Position numbers and translations under genes: made by a program. A stretch of 64,000 nucleotides of DNA, from positions 496,001-560,000 of the forward strand of contig NZ_BMYV01000001.1 in NCBI RefSeq assembly GCF_014652455.1, written 5' to 3'. Positions 18,020 to 26,383 of this stretch are shown one piece after another. The notes under the pieces were generated by a model. That model did no database searches. It was not told the DNA's origin and saw only the letters and a list, made by a program, of their open reading frames with translations. The DNA is from Litorimonas cladophorae. Its GTDB lineage: Bacteria; Pseudomonadota; Alphaproteobacteria; Caulobacterales; Maricaulaceae. Within the stretch, counting starts at the first letter, position 1, and each line of letters begins with the position of its first letter.

Positions 18020-18690
18020 GGAGTCGTGACGGGCCATTTGCCGACAGCTGCTTCATCTTGATCGGGCTTTCCCGTGAATGCGACAATTTTGGTTTCGGAA
18101 GGAAGGGCAGGGGCTTTAAAAAAATTCATTGGCCAGCGCGGCAGTAAGGTATGTTTGAAACTTGCGCACCAAAGACGCGGCCAAAAAACCATGTCGTCGA
18201 CTTCGCGAGAAATATAGACCTGTTCAATGCGGTAGTCAGAAAGAATACGGTCTCGCTCTGTTGAAAGCTTATCGAAGATATAGCTATGTTTCCCAACGGG
18301 CCAACGGAAGCATGAGGTATTTCCAATTCCCTTACCTGGTTGCGTCCAGTTCTCGATGACACAAAACCGGCCTGGTTCGAAGTCGAACATATTGTCAAGA
18401 CTACCTGTGATGACGAGGTCTAGGTCCAGAAAGAGAATGTCACCACACAGGCCCGCTATACCATCTTTCCAAAGTACAAGTTTTCGCCATGGTGTAACGA
18501 CCAATTCATCCGGTAGGTTGATGTCAGGTATGGGCTCGCAGCGGACGTTAGGATTTACTCCTGTTGGGTCATCCGTTAGGCAGACGAGTTGCGTCGGGCG
18601 CGCAGTATTGCGCAATATCGCAGCATGGAGCCTATTGACGAAGTCCGCGCCGTAGCGCGTTCCCCATTTCATACAGATGACGGTTTGCAC
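17962..18690 (-). CDS. GT-A type glycosyltransferase (uncharacterised)
   Basis: A ~242-residue protein with the features of a GT-A fold transferase: an N-terminal VICMKWGTRYGADFVNRL strand-helix, then FLDLDLVITGSLDNMFDF, where DLD is the likely metal-binding DxD motif. Similar short proteins occur in polysaccharide clusters. GTG 18690 is chosen because it lies after the stop of the M28 gene (18702) and begins the conserved part; ATG 18672 is an alternative. It forms a pair with the GT10 gene, suggesting a small glycan-modifying unit within a peptidase block. Confidence 0.7.
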   Translation of the reverse strand: MQTVICMKWGTRYGADFVNRLHAAILRNTARPTQLVCLTDDPTGVNPNVRCEPIPDINLPDELVVTPWRKLVLWKDGIAGLCGDILFLDLDLVITGSLDNMFDFEPGRFCVIENWTQPGKGIGNTSCFRWPVGKHSYIFDKLSTERDRILSDYRIEQVYISREVDDMVFWPRLWCASFKHTLLPRWPMNFFKAPALPSETKIVAFTGKPDQDEAAVGKWPVTTPWKRLYKHVRPTAWITEHW

Positions 18691-18701
18691 GATTGCTAAG
18701 C

Positions 18702-20384
18702 TTATTTGTCTGCCAACATCTCGTCGCGTAATCCACGGAATTCTGTACCATCGTACCAATTAGGCCATTGATCAGAGTTCGCCAAATCATAGCCCATATC
18801 TAACATGATATCAGTGGCTTGAACAATTCCGCTCATGTCCCAACTTGTGTCATATTCGTCGCCAGGTTTATGGTATCGCTCATCGGTGTATTCTTTGGCG
18901 AATTTCTCGCCATAGGTCAGGCCGTTCGTGACGTGGTTATTGCCAGGATCGGCATAGAGCATTGGCACACCCAATTTCGCAAGACTGATGTGGTCTGAAC
19001 GATAAAAGTACCCGGCTTCTGGTTTATCATCAGGCACCACATACATACCGCGTTTGTCCAGCTGTTTTTTAAGAAGGTCTTCAAGTTCGCTGGAGCCAAA
19101 ACCAATGACTTTCATGTCCTTGGTTTCGCCAACTGGGAGCATAGCATCAATGTTGATTCCGCCTACAGTTTGGGCGAGGGGAACAAGCGGTTTCGCGCCA
19201 TAATAAGCTGATCCAAGGAGGCCTGACTCTTCGGCTGTAACAGCGACAAAGAGAACAGAGCGTTTCGGCGCGCCTCGTTCGACCATCGTTTCAGCAACTT
19301 CGATAATTGCGGCTGTTCCTGTTGCATTGTCCACGGCGCCGTTAAAAATTTTGTCTTCGCCATCAACATCCTCACTCATACCTAAGTGATCCCAGTGCGC
19401 CATGTAGAGAACGTATTCATCAGGCATTTCACTGCCTTTTATTCCGCCTGCCACATTCCGTGATGTCGTTGTTTTCACGTCTTGTTCAATGTCGGCGTCG
19501 AGTTGCAGACCTGTCAGGTCAACAGCCTTAAAGTCCTTCGATGCGGCGGCAGACATTTGCTCCGCGAGGTTTAAGCCCGCGGCTTCAAAGATTTGCGTTG
19601 CAGTATCTAAATGGAGCCAGCCTTCGACATTTGCTCGGGACTTGCCGCCATCAGGACGGACGAGATCATATTGCTCACCCGTCCAGCTTCCAGAAACAAC
19701 ATCCCATCCATAACTAGCAGGTGCTGTATCATGGATCACAAGGACGGCAGCGGCGCCTTGGCGACCCGCTTCCTCGTACTTATACGTCCAGCGACCATAG
19801 TAAGTCATGGCGTTGCCTTTGAAGAGAGCGTCATCTTTTGTAGCGAACCCAGGGTCATTGACGAGCATCACGACTGTCTTTCCTGTAACATCGATCCGGT
19901 CGTAATCATTCCAACCATACTCGGGTGCGTTGACGCCATAGCCTACAAAGACCAGGTCGGAATTCGATACGGTAACTTCGGGATCAATGCGCTTAGTCCA
20001 AAATACGCCGTTTGTTTTTTGGTCTGCATCGACCAAAACAGCATCACCATTTCGGATCGTCATCGTCGACGTCGGCAGAACAGTTGCCGCGGTCAACTCC
20101 ACAGATTGGAAAAATGTTCCGTTTTCGCCCATTGGAGCAAGGCCAGCATTCTTCATTTCATCAGCGATGTATTGCGAAGCAGCCTTCCCACCTGGCGTCG
20201 ACGGTGCTCGACCTTCGAAGTCATCGCTTGCAAGGCGTTCGATTCGACGACTGAGGTCTGACGCGGAAGATGTAGCATTTAGATCTGTCTGCGGAACGTT
20301 GACACTCTCGCCAGCGCAGGCGCTGAGTATCGCAGTTGAAGTTAAAAGAACCGCTAGACGCGCGGTGTTTCTGAAATAAGACAT
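18702..20384 (-). CDS. M28 family metallopeptidase lipoprotein
   Basis: A 560-residue exported aminopeptidase. The lipoprotein signal ends LSAC. After the N-terminal part comes a protease-associated insert (GAAAVLVIHDTAPASYGW) and then the catalytic core with all M28 ligands: AHWDH, VDNATG, AEESGLLG, INIDAM and SDHISLAK. It should bind two zinc ions and remove N-terminal residues from peptides. ATG 20384 has GGAG 10 bases upstream. Divergent from another M28 lipoprotein gene at 20497 across 112 bases, so the two probably share a control region. Confidence 0.9.
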   Translation of the reverse strand: MSYFRNTARLAVLLTSTAILSACAGESVNVPQTDLNATSSASDLSRRIERLASDDFEGRAPSTPGGKAASQYIADEMKNAGLAPMGENGTFFQSVELTAATVLPTSTMTIRNGDAVLVDADQKTNGVFWTKRIDPEVTVSNSDLVFVGYGVNAPEYGWNDYDRIDVTGKTVVMLVNDPGFATKDDALFKGNAMTYYGRWTYKYEEAGRQGAAAVLVIHDTAPASYGWDVVSGSWTGEQYDLVRPDGGKSRANVEGWLHLDTATQIFEAAGLNLAEQMSAAASKDFKAVDLTGLQLDADIEQDVKTTTSRNVAGGIKGSEMPDEYVLYMAHWDHLGMSEDVDGEDKIFNGAVDNATGTAAIIEVAETMVERGAPKRSVLFVAVTAEESGLLGSAYYGAKPLVPLAQTVGGINIDAMLPVGETKDMKVIGFGSSELEDLLKKQLDKRGMYVVPDDKPEAGYFYRSDHISLAKLGVPMLYADPGNNHVTNGLTYGEKFAKEYTDERYHKPGDEYDTSWDMSGIVQATDIMLDMGYDLANSDQWPNWYDGTEFRGLRDEMLADK

Positions 20385-20496
20385 ATTTGGCTCCGCAAAA
20401 TGGGATGTAATTGCTCTCATTCATAATTGGATATTGCAATGGTTCAATCGCTACTGTTCAAGCCGCCGTATGAAAAATACACTTAAAGAGGTTCCG

Positions 20497-21927
20497 ATGC
20501 GTCAGATTTTCATTCTTGCAGCTGCAATTTCTATGGCGGCTTGCTCTGCGAGCACTGATCCGTCGGTTGAGCCCCCACTCGATGAACCAGCAACAACTGA
20601 AGCAAACCTAGAGACTGTTGGGTTGAGTGGTCAACAAGCTCAGAAACTGATCGAGGCTGCACTCGATGGGACGCAGGGTTACGATATCACGGAAAGCCTG
20701 ACGACAGAGGTCGGTCAACGCATGGCAGGCACGGAAGCCGAAGCGCGGGCACGAAAGTGGGCCGTCGCGAAGTTTGAAGAGATCGGTCTCGAAAACGTCC
20801 GTGTAGAGCCCTTTACGATCCCAGGGTGGGAACGGGGGATTGAAACAGCGTCAATCGTTTCTCCCTTCCCACAAGACTTGGTCATTACGTCTTTAGGGTA
20901 TTCCGTCGCGACGCCTGCCAATGGCATCGAAGCCGAGGTAGTTTATTTTCCAGAGCTGAATGCTCTTCAGGAAACAACGCAGGATCTCACGGGCAAAATT
21001 GTGTTCATCTCTGGCTTGATGGATAAAGCGCCCGACGGAGCAGGCTATGGTCCCGCTGGTATGAAACGGCGCATCGGCGCATCTGAGGCGGCCAAACACG
21101 GGGCTGTCGCTGTCCTTATTCGCTCTGTAGGTACGAGCAGCCATCGATTTCCGCACACGGGTGGCATGCGCTATACGCCTGATGTCCCGAAAATCCCTAT
21201 TGCCGCGATGTCTGGACCAGACGCAGATCAGATGGAGCGTGTCTTCCAGCGCGGTGAGTCAGTCACGGTGAAAATGACTCTTACGCCTATTAATACGGGG
21301 GATCGCCCTTCGGGCAATGTTATTGGCGAGATCGTTGGAACTGAATCTCCAGAGGAAATAGTTCTCATAAGTGGTCACTTGGATAGTTGGGACCTCGGCA
21401 CTGGGGCGATTGATGACGGCGCCGGCATAGGAATTTCTGCCGGCGCGGCTAAGGTCATCATCGACTCAGGAATGAAGCCCAAGCGAACCATACGTGTGGT
21501 TGCATATGGTGCCGAAGAAATTGGCCTGCTCGGTGGGTTCGCTTATCGAGATCAACATAAAGATAATTTGGCTAAACATGTCATGGCGACGGAATCTGAC
21601 TTTGGCGCGGTTGCACCCTATGAGATCCATTACAATCATGAGGCTGGTCGAGGAGACATGCAGCTGCTGGCTGATCTGCTCAATATCCCGCTAGTTGAGA
21701 AAGACACATCAGGTGGCCCCGACATCGGCCCGATTAAGGCGCTCGGTGTCCCCGCTATGCGTCTGCAACAGGACGGGACTGATTATTTCGATTTGCATCA
21801 CACACCAGATGATACATTTGACAAAATCGACCCAGATGAGATGGCCAAGAATACGGCGGCTTTTGCTGCCATGGCTTGGATTACCGCTAACTCCACTTCA
21901 AATTATCGCGACAACAAGGAAAACTAA
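20497..21927 (+). CDS. M28 family metallopeptidase lipoprotein (carboxypeptidase Q-like)
   Basis: A 476-residue exported zinc peptidase with lipobox MAAC after a short signal. A protease-associated domain (GAVAVLIRSVG) precedes the catalytic domain with SGHLDSWDLG, IDDGAG, GAEEIGLLGG, ESDFG and HHTPDDTFD, the complete ligand set. The DSWDxG variant is typical of the carboxypeptidase Q/aminopeptidase branch. ATG 20497 follows AAAGAGG; an in-frame ATG 20470 is less likely. The nitronate monooxygenase gene starts at the next base after its stop. Confidence 0.9.
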   Translation: MRQIFILAAAISMAACSASTDPSVEPPLDEPATTEANLETVGLSGQQAQKLIEAALDGTQGYDITESLTTEVGQRMAGTEAEARARKWAVAKFEEIGLENVRVEPFTIPGWERGIETASIVSPFPQDLVITSLGYSVATPANGIEAEVVYFPELNALQETTQDLTGKIVFISGLMDKAPDGAGYGPAGMKRRIGASEAAKHGAVAVLIRSVGTSSHRFPHTGGMRYTPDVPKIPIAAMSGPDADQMERVFQRGESVTVKMTLTPINTGDRPSGNVIGEIVGTESPEEIVLISGHLDSWDLGTGAIDDGAGIGISAGAAKVIIDSGMKPKRTIRVVAYGAEEIGLLGGFAYRDQHKDNLAKHVMATESDFGAVAPYEIHYNHEAGRGDMQLLADLLNIPLVEKDTSGGPDIGPIKALGVPAMRLQQDGTDYFDLHHTPDDTFDKIDPDEMAKNTAAFAAMAWITANSTSNYRDNKEN

Positions 21928-22890
21928 ATGTCTTTGCCTCCTATTCTCCAAGGTCTACCGCTTCCCGTAATCGGCTCTCCGATGTTCATCGTTTCTGGGC
22001 CAGAACTTGTCATCGCACAGTGCAAGGCGGGAATCGTCGGGACGTTTCCCGCATTGAATGCCCGACCCTCTGGGACATTAGAAAAATGGATTGTGCGGAT
22101 TAAACTTGAGCTTGAAGAGTATCAGAAAGCCAATCCCGACAAGAAAGTTGCCCCCTTTGGCGTCAACCAAATCTGTCATCCCTCCAACAACCGTCTGCAA
22201 GAGGATATGGAAGTTTGCGTAAAGCATGAAGTGCCCATCATTATTACTTCGCTTCAGGCCAACCAGATGGTCTATGACGCGACACATTCATACGGTGGGA
22301 TTATCCTTCATGATGTCACAAATATCCGTCATTCAAAGAAAGCTCTATCCATGGGAGCCGATGGTTTGATCGCAGTCTGTGCTGGGGCCGGTGGCCATGC
22401 GGGACGTCTATCGCCATTCGCGTTGATCCCTGAAATTCGTCAGTTTTTTGACGGTCCACTACTTTTGTCTGGCTCGATCGCCACAGGCGGTGCAATCGCT
22501 GCATCTCTGGCGGTTGGTGCTGACATGGCCTATATCGGTACGCGGTTTATCGCGACGGCAGAGGCCAATGCGGAAGAGGGCTATAAGGATGAGATTGTTG
22601 AAAGTTCGGGGGAAGACATCGTCTTGTCTTCTTTATTTACAGGTGTTCACGGTAACTATCTAAAAGGGTCTATCGAGAAGGCTGGTTTGGACCCAAATAA
22701 TCTTCCTGAAGCGGATAAATCCTCAATGAATTTTGGGTCGGGTGGAAATACCGAAGCCAAAGCGTGGAAAGACATTTGGGGCGCAGGACAGGGTGTGGGT
22801 TCAGTCCATAACTCTCCTCCGGTTGCCGACGTGATCGCGGAATTAAAAGCTGAATACGTAGAAGCTTGTGAGAAATTGTCCTCTCAATGA
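21928..22890 (+). CDS. Nitronate monooxygenase (2-nitropropane dioxygenase family)
   Basis: A 320-residue FMN-dependent TIM-barrel enzyme that oxidises alkyl nitronates such as propionate-3-nitronate. Signature elements are SPMFIVSGPELV at the N-terminus, VCAGAGGHAGRLSPFALIPE (catalytic His and flavin-binding glycine loop), LLLSGSIATGGAIAASLAVGADMAYIGTRF (phosphate site). The ATG immediately follows the stop of the M28 gene, with AAGGAAAA as ribosome site, so both are likely one transcript ending at the hairpin near 22960. Confidence 0.88.
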   Translation: MSLPPILQGLPLPVIGSPMFIVSGPELVIAQCKAGIVGTFPALNARPSGTLEKWIVRIKLELEEYQKANPDKKVAPFGVNQICHPSNNRLQEDMEVCVKHEVPIIITSLQANQMVYDATHSYGGIILHDVTNIRHSKKALSMGADGLIAVCAGAGGHAGRLSPFALIPEIRQFFDGPLLLSGSIATGGAIAASLAVGADMAYIGTRFIATAEANAEEGYKDEIVESSGEDIVLSSLFTGVHGNYLKGSIEKAGLDPNNLPEADKSSMNFGSGGNTEAKAWKDIWGAGQGVGSVHNSPPVADVIAELKAEYVEACEKLSSQ

Positions 22891-22948
22891 AGCTGAACAG
22901 AAAATGAATGCGTTCTCTGAGTGAGTTTATTCATAATTAAATAGTGGT

Positions 22949-22971
22949 CGGGCGGCGTTGCATGCTGCCCG
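22949..22971 (+). terminator. Probable terminator after nitronate monooxygenase
   Basis: An 8-bp stem with one G-T pair (CGGGCGGC/GCTGCCCG) around a 7-base loop, followed by CTCTTACTTT, only weakly T-rich. It lies 59 bases past the stop and before the OmpA gene. Confidence 0.5.
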
Positions 22972-23039
22972 CTCTTACTTTAAAGCCTCCAAACATTGCG
23001 AGTCGCGATTGCGGGTCGGATGGGTAACGGAGTAGGACT

Positions 23040-24125
23040 ATGTTTTCGAAATGGTTAGGCGCGGGTGTACTGCTTGCCCTCTTGTGTCTCGCGCTTTCTG
23101 CGCTTCTCAGTTTTTTAAAAGTTCCCAGCATGGAAGCAGATATTCGAGCTGCGCTGGACAATAATGGCTTTCAAAACATTCAGGTCGAAATGGATGGCAA
23201 TCAGGCCGTTTTGTCGGGGAAAACCGCGAGCGAAGCACAAAAGTCGGCCGCGATTGATATTGCGAGAAACGCAGAGTGTTCTTCATGCAATGGGAAACGA
23301 CGCTGGCATACAGTGCAGGATCAAATGTCTTTCGATACCTTGCCAACTCAGACGCCTTATACATTCAATGCTGTAAAAGACTCTAACGGCAATGTTACGC
23401 TTTCAGGTTATGTTCCTTCCCAGACAGCGAAGGCAGACGTCCTTCTTGCTGCAAACAGAATTTTCAATACCAAGCCTATCGATAGAAAAATACAAGTTGC
23501 CAATGGTGCTCCAGATGGACGCTTCCTTGAGGTAACTGAAAAATATATGACCGAATTGTCGCGCTTAGACAAAGGTCGCTTTTCGCAAGAAGGATACAAC
23601 GGTCTGATTAGTGGTACATCGACAGACGTTGGCGTTCGTCGGGATATCAACCTCGTCGGCCAAAGCCTTCCAGGTAATTATGCTTCGGGATTTGCTGCCA
23701 ATATCGTAGTTCCGGAAATGGCAGCAGATAATGTTGGTGAGGTTAAATCAGAGTCTGTTTGTCAGACTCTCTTTGATGATCTGAAAAGTGACTCCCGCAT
23801 TTTATTCGAAACAGGAAAGGCCAACATCAAAGGGGCTGAGAGTTTCGATTTTCTGAATAAGCTTGCTTCTGCGGCTAACCAGTGCGCGTCTTTCCGTATT
23901 CAGGTTGACGGTCATACTGACAGCGTTGGGGAAGCAGATTACAACCAATGGCTCTCCGAAGCTCGTGCAGAAACAGTCAAGAATTACCTTGCTGATCAAC
24001 AAGTCGAAGCTAACCGAATGACCGCAAAAGGGTATGGGGAATCAGATCCTCGTGCCTCCAATGACAACGAAGAGGGACGTGCTATGAACCGCCGGATCAA
24101 CTTCACAGTGACACGCGCCCAATAG
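23040..24125 (+). CDS. OmpA family envelope protein with BON-like repeats
   Basis: A 361-residue protein. Residues 5-28 form a transmembrane or uncleaved signal segment. Two BON-like units follow (about 30-80, with VEMDGNQAVLSGKTASEAQK; about 105-150, with VKDSNGNVTLSGYVPSQ), which in this family bind phospholipid. The C-terminal ~115 residues are an OmpA peptidoglycan-binding domain: ILFETGKANI, VDGHTDSVG, LSEARAETVKNYL and GYGESDPRASN. It should bridge membrane and cell wall. GGAGTAGG precedes the ATG. The HhH/DUF2853 gene starts 12 bases after its stop, so the two form an operon ending at the terminator at 25466. Confidence 0.85.
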   Translation: MFSKWLGAGVLLALLCLALSALLSFLKVPSMEADIRAALDNNGFQNIQVEMDGNQAVLSGKTASEAQKSAAIDIARNAECSSCNGKRRWHTVQDQMSFDTLPTQTPYTFNAVKDSNGNVTLSGYVPSQTAKADVLLAANRIFNTKPIDRKIQVANGAPDGRFLEVTEKYMTELSRLDKGRFSQEGYNGLISGTSTDVGVRRDINLVGQSLPGNYASGFAANIVVPEMAADNVGEVKSESVCQTLFDDLKSDSRILFETGKANIKGAESFDFLNKLASAANQCASFRIQVDGHTDSVGEADYNQWLSEARAETVKNYLADQQVEANRMTAKGYGESDPRASNDNEEGRAMNRRINFTVTRAQ

Positions 24126-24137
24126 GAGTATTAACCC

Positions 24138-25442
24138 ATGTCAAACTCACTCGCATTTATCTTATGTAACCTACTTTGGTTACTTGCTGCTGGCCTTTTA
24201 GGGCTCCTCTTGGGTTGGCTTTTCTTTCGCGGAAAGAAAGTCGATGGAGACTTATCTGTTGAAGGTGAGGGGGCTCTGCGCGCAGAGGCGGACAGTCTTC
24301 GTGCCCGAGTTCAAGAACTTGAGGGAAGCGTTTCCTCCCGTGATACTGAAATTTCAGGGCTGAAAGGAAAGCTGGCCGCTGGGGCAGCGGGTGCTGCTGC
24401 TGCCACGGCACTTGCCGCCACGACCGCTGGATCTAAGGCAGATGACGGTGATACTGATGACACCTACGCGTTAGAATGGCGTAATCGCTATCTCGCGGCT
24501 CGCGTAAAGTACCTAGAGAGCCAACTTGCAGAGGCTCCGAAGGCGCCCGCGAAAAAAGTTGCATCAAAGAAAAAGGCTACTGCGGCTAAGGCCGCCGGCG
24601 CGGCGTCACTCGCGGGTGCTGCTGTGGCAGCGAAACCAAAAACTAAGGCTAAGGTTAAAGCTAAAGCTAAAGCCGCTCCTAAACCCAAGGCTATACCAAA
24701 GGCTAAAGCTGCCGCGAAACCGAAGGCGAAGGCCGCTCCGAAGCCTAAGGTTCTCTACACTGATGGACCGACCGATGGTGCACCTGATGATTTGAAATTG
24801 ATCAAAGGTATCGGTCCAAAGTTCGAGAAAGATCTGAATTCAAAGGGTATCTACTACTTCCGCCAAATCGCAGCATGGAAGAAAAAAGATGTTACAATGG
24901 TCGAAGGTGTGATCGATTCTATCCCTGGCCGTATCGAAAGAGACTCTTGGGTCCCTCAGGCCAAAGGATTCGCAAAATCTGCCGCCGCTGGGAGCAAGAC
25001 TCGCAAGAAACCTGGGCCGAAGCCTGGAACCAAGCGTGGCAAATTAACCGCAGCTGGAAAGCCACGTCAAAAACCTGGTCCTAAGGCAGGGTCTAAGCGT
25101 GGAAAAGCAAAACCGAGCGAAGCAGATGCGGCGTTTGAAAAGTACTTCACCAACGTACAGAAGTACCATCCAAAGGCTCGTAAGCCGGTTGTCCAAGGTA
25201 TCGTCAAGCATTGTGGTATCGCACTTCGCACGAGAGATGGATCTCTGGTCGCTTGTTCGGACGAAGCGGAATTGCAAACCGTTGCTGATGGGTTTGTAAC
25301 CAAGAAGTTGGGTAAAACCGAAGGCCAGATGGACCTCGTCAAAGACGTTTGTCAGGAAATGAAAGGCGAACGTTTCAAGTCTCGCGTAACTTTCTACTAC
25401 CTTGCGGCCAAGAAAGCGCGTAAGTTGGGACAGTTTACTTAA
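24138..25442 (+). CDS. Membrane-anchored Lys/Ala-rich protein with HhH domain and C-terminal DUF2853
   Basis: A 434-residue multi-part protein. In order: one transmembrane helix (5-30); a coiled coil (about 45-80); an Ala-rich stretch (78-98); a second helical part (108-135); a Lys-Ala-Pro tail resembling histone H1 (about 134-205, repeats of KPKAK type); a helix-hairpin-helix domain of the flap-endonuclease-like H3TH kind (217-250, LKLIKGIGPKFEKDL); two AT-hook-like repeats KKPGPKPGTKRGK and QKPGPKAGSKRGK (290-302, 311-323); and a DUF2853-like domain (about 326-434). The basic parts would bind DNA or another polyanion from a membrane anchor. Function unknown. Second gene of the OmpA operon. 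The domain names are from pattern recognition. Confidence 0.8.
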   Translation: MSNSLAFILCNLLWLLAAGLLGLLLGWLFFRGKKVDGDLSVEGEGALRAEADSLRARVQELEGSVSSRDTEISGLKGKLAAGAAGAAAATALAATTAGSKADDGDTDDTYALEWRNRYLAARVKYLESQLAEAPKAPAKKVASKKKATAAKAAGAASLAGAAVAAKPKTKAKVKAKAKAAPKPKAIPKAKAAAKPKAKAAPKPKVLYTDGPTDGAPDDLKLIKGIGPKFEKDLNSKGIYYFRQIAAWKKKDVTMVEGVIDSIPGRIERDSWVPQAKGFAKSAAAGSKTRKKPGPKPGTKRGKLTAAGKPRQKPGPKAGSKRGKAKPSEADAAFEKYFTNVQKYHPKARKPVVQGIVKHCGIALRTRDGSLVACSDEAELQTVADGFVTKKLGKTEGQMDLVKDVCQEMKGERFKSRVTFYYLAAKKARKLGQFT

Positions 25443-25465
25443 ATCTGTCCCGCTTAAAAATCCTG

Positions 25466-25495
25466 AAAAAGCCCGTCTTTATGGCGGGCTTTTTT
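25466..25495 (+). terminator. Rho-independent terminator of the OmpA-HhH/DUF2853 operon
   Basis: AAAAAGCCCG pairs with CGGGCTTTTT around a 9-base loop, 24 bases after the stop codon, with T-run at the 3' side. The A and T tracts make it able to work in both directions. Confidence 0.88.
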
Positions 25496-25535
25496 ATTGC
25501 ATCCCCGCTGTTGGTGGCGGGTGTAGTGTAATGCC

Positions 25536-25931
25536 ATGGCAAGCAAACTACACTCAGATGAATGGCGATGGCCAGATTTCAAACTTCAGGAATTTGCCTG
25601 TCGTCACTGCGGTGAGACTTATTTTCACTCTGATTTTTTTGATAGGCTGCAGTGGGCGCGATCAATAATTGGCCGTCCTTTTGTGATATTGTCGGGGCAT
25701 CGTTGTGCTTTGCATAACGCCCATGTCGGCGGCGCACCTTTGTCCCAGCACCTCACTCTGGCCGTAGATATTTCCGCCGATGGTCACGATCGCTTGAGTT
25801 TACTCAAAGCCTGCCAACGAGCCGGCTTCACCGGCTTTGGATATTATCAAACTTTTTTACACATTGACCTTGGTCGATCCCGTCAATGGTGGTCGGACCA
25901 AACTGCGAGGGACCTATGGCTGACATCATGA
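25536..25931 (+). CDS. M15-type peptidoglycan peptidase (endolysin-like)
   Basis: A 131-residue protein of the peptidase M15A/D-Ala-D-Ala carboxypeptidase-like group, common as phage or gene-transfer-agent lysins. Visible motifs are WPDFKLQEFACRHCG at the N-terminus, SGHRCALHNAHVGGAPLSQH (zinc His region), AVDIS (zinc Asp) and FLHIDLG (last His). The spacing between His and Asp is one residue shorter than in the usual SxHxxGxAxD motif and lacks the Gly. No signal peptide, so export needs a holin or other route, which fits the next gene. It lies right after the terminator, separate from the operon before it. Confidence 0.75.
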   Translation: MASKLHSDEWRWPDFKLQEFACRHCGETYFHSDFFDRLQWARSIIGRPFVILSGHRCALHNAHVGGAPLSQHLTLAVDISADGHDRLSLLKACQRAGFTGFGYYQTFLHIDLGRSRQWWSDQTARDLWLTS

Positions 25932-26383
25932 CACTTGGCTTCGAAGCTGCTGCAGGCGGCGTATTCGGGATTATCGGGACCGCTTTAGGTCGCGTCGCTG
26001 GATTTTTTGAAAGGCGTCAATCACATATTCAAGAGCAGGCCCGCTGGGGGCATGAATACAAATTGCATGAGCTTAATATGCAGGCCCGATCTCAGGAAAC
26101 GGAGATGGAACTCGCCCTCGTGGCCCAATCAGGTTCTTGGACCGGGCTGGAGGCGTCGATCAAAGCCGACGCCGCGCTTGGAAAGTCGAGCCTTTGGGTC
26201 ATCAACACCTTACGTTTGGTACGGCCTGTCCTAACACTTTTACTTTGGGCGATTACAGCTTGGATTTTTCTACGCACGCAAAACGAAGGTATTGCAGAGG
26301 CCGCGGTCTTTGCAGCAACTGCGGCGACGCTCTGGTGGTTTGGCGATCGCGCTCCCAAGTCAAGCATCAGCCAGCGCAGCTAA
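25916..26383 (+). CDS. Holin-like membrane protein
   Basis: A 155-residue protein starting MADIMTLGFEAAAGG. It has an amphipathic N-terminal segment (GGVFGIIGTALGRVAGFFERR), a charged helical middle (HEYKLHELNMQ), and two transmembrane helices (LVRPVLTLLLWAITAWIF; AVFAATAATLWWFGD). The shape resembles holins of gene-transfer agents (three-helix type) and unnamed phage proteins beside M15 lysins; the family assignment is inference. It overlaps the M15 gene by 16 bases in another frame, so they are translated together. Convergent by 4 bases with the DUF3667 gene. Confidence 0.6.
   Translation: MADIMTLGFEAAAGGVFGIIGTALGRVAGFFERRQSHIQEQARWGHEYKLHELNMQARSQETEMELALVAQSGSWTGLEASIKADAALGKSSLWVINTLRLVRPVLTLLLWAITAWIFLRTQNEGIAEAAVFAATAATLWWFGDRAPKSSISQRS

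Noticed and set aside
19611-20261. 216-codon plus-strand frame opposite the M28 lipoprotein
   Set aside because: Antisense to the intact peptidase and lacks family features; a shadow frame.
25443-26383. Remnant prophage
   Set aside because: Only the lysin/holin-like pair is present; no integrase, structural genes, att repeats or composition change seen.
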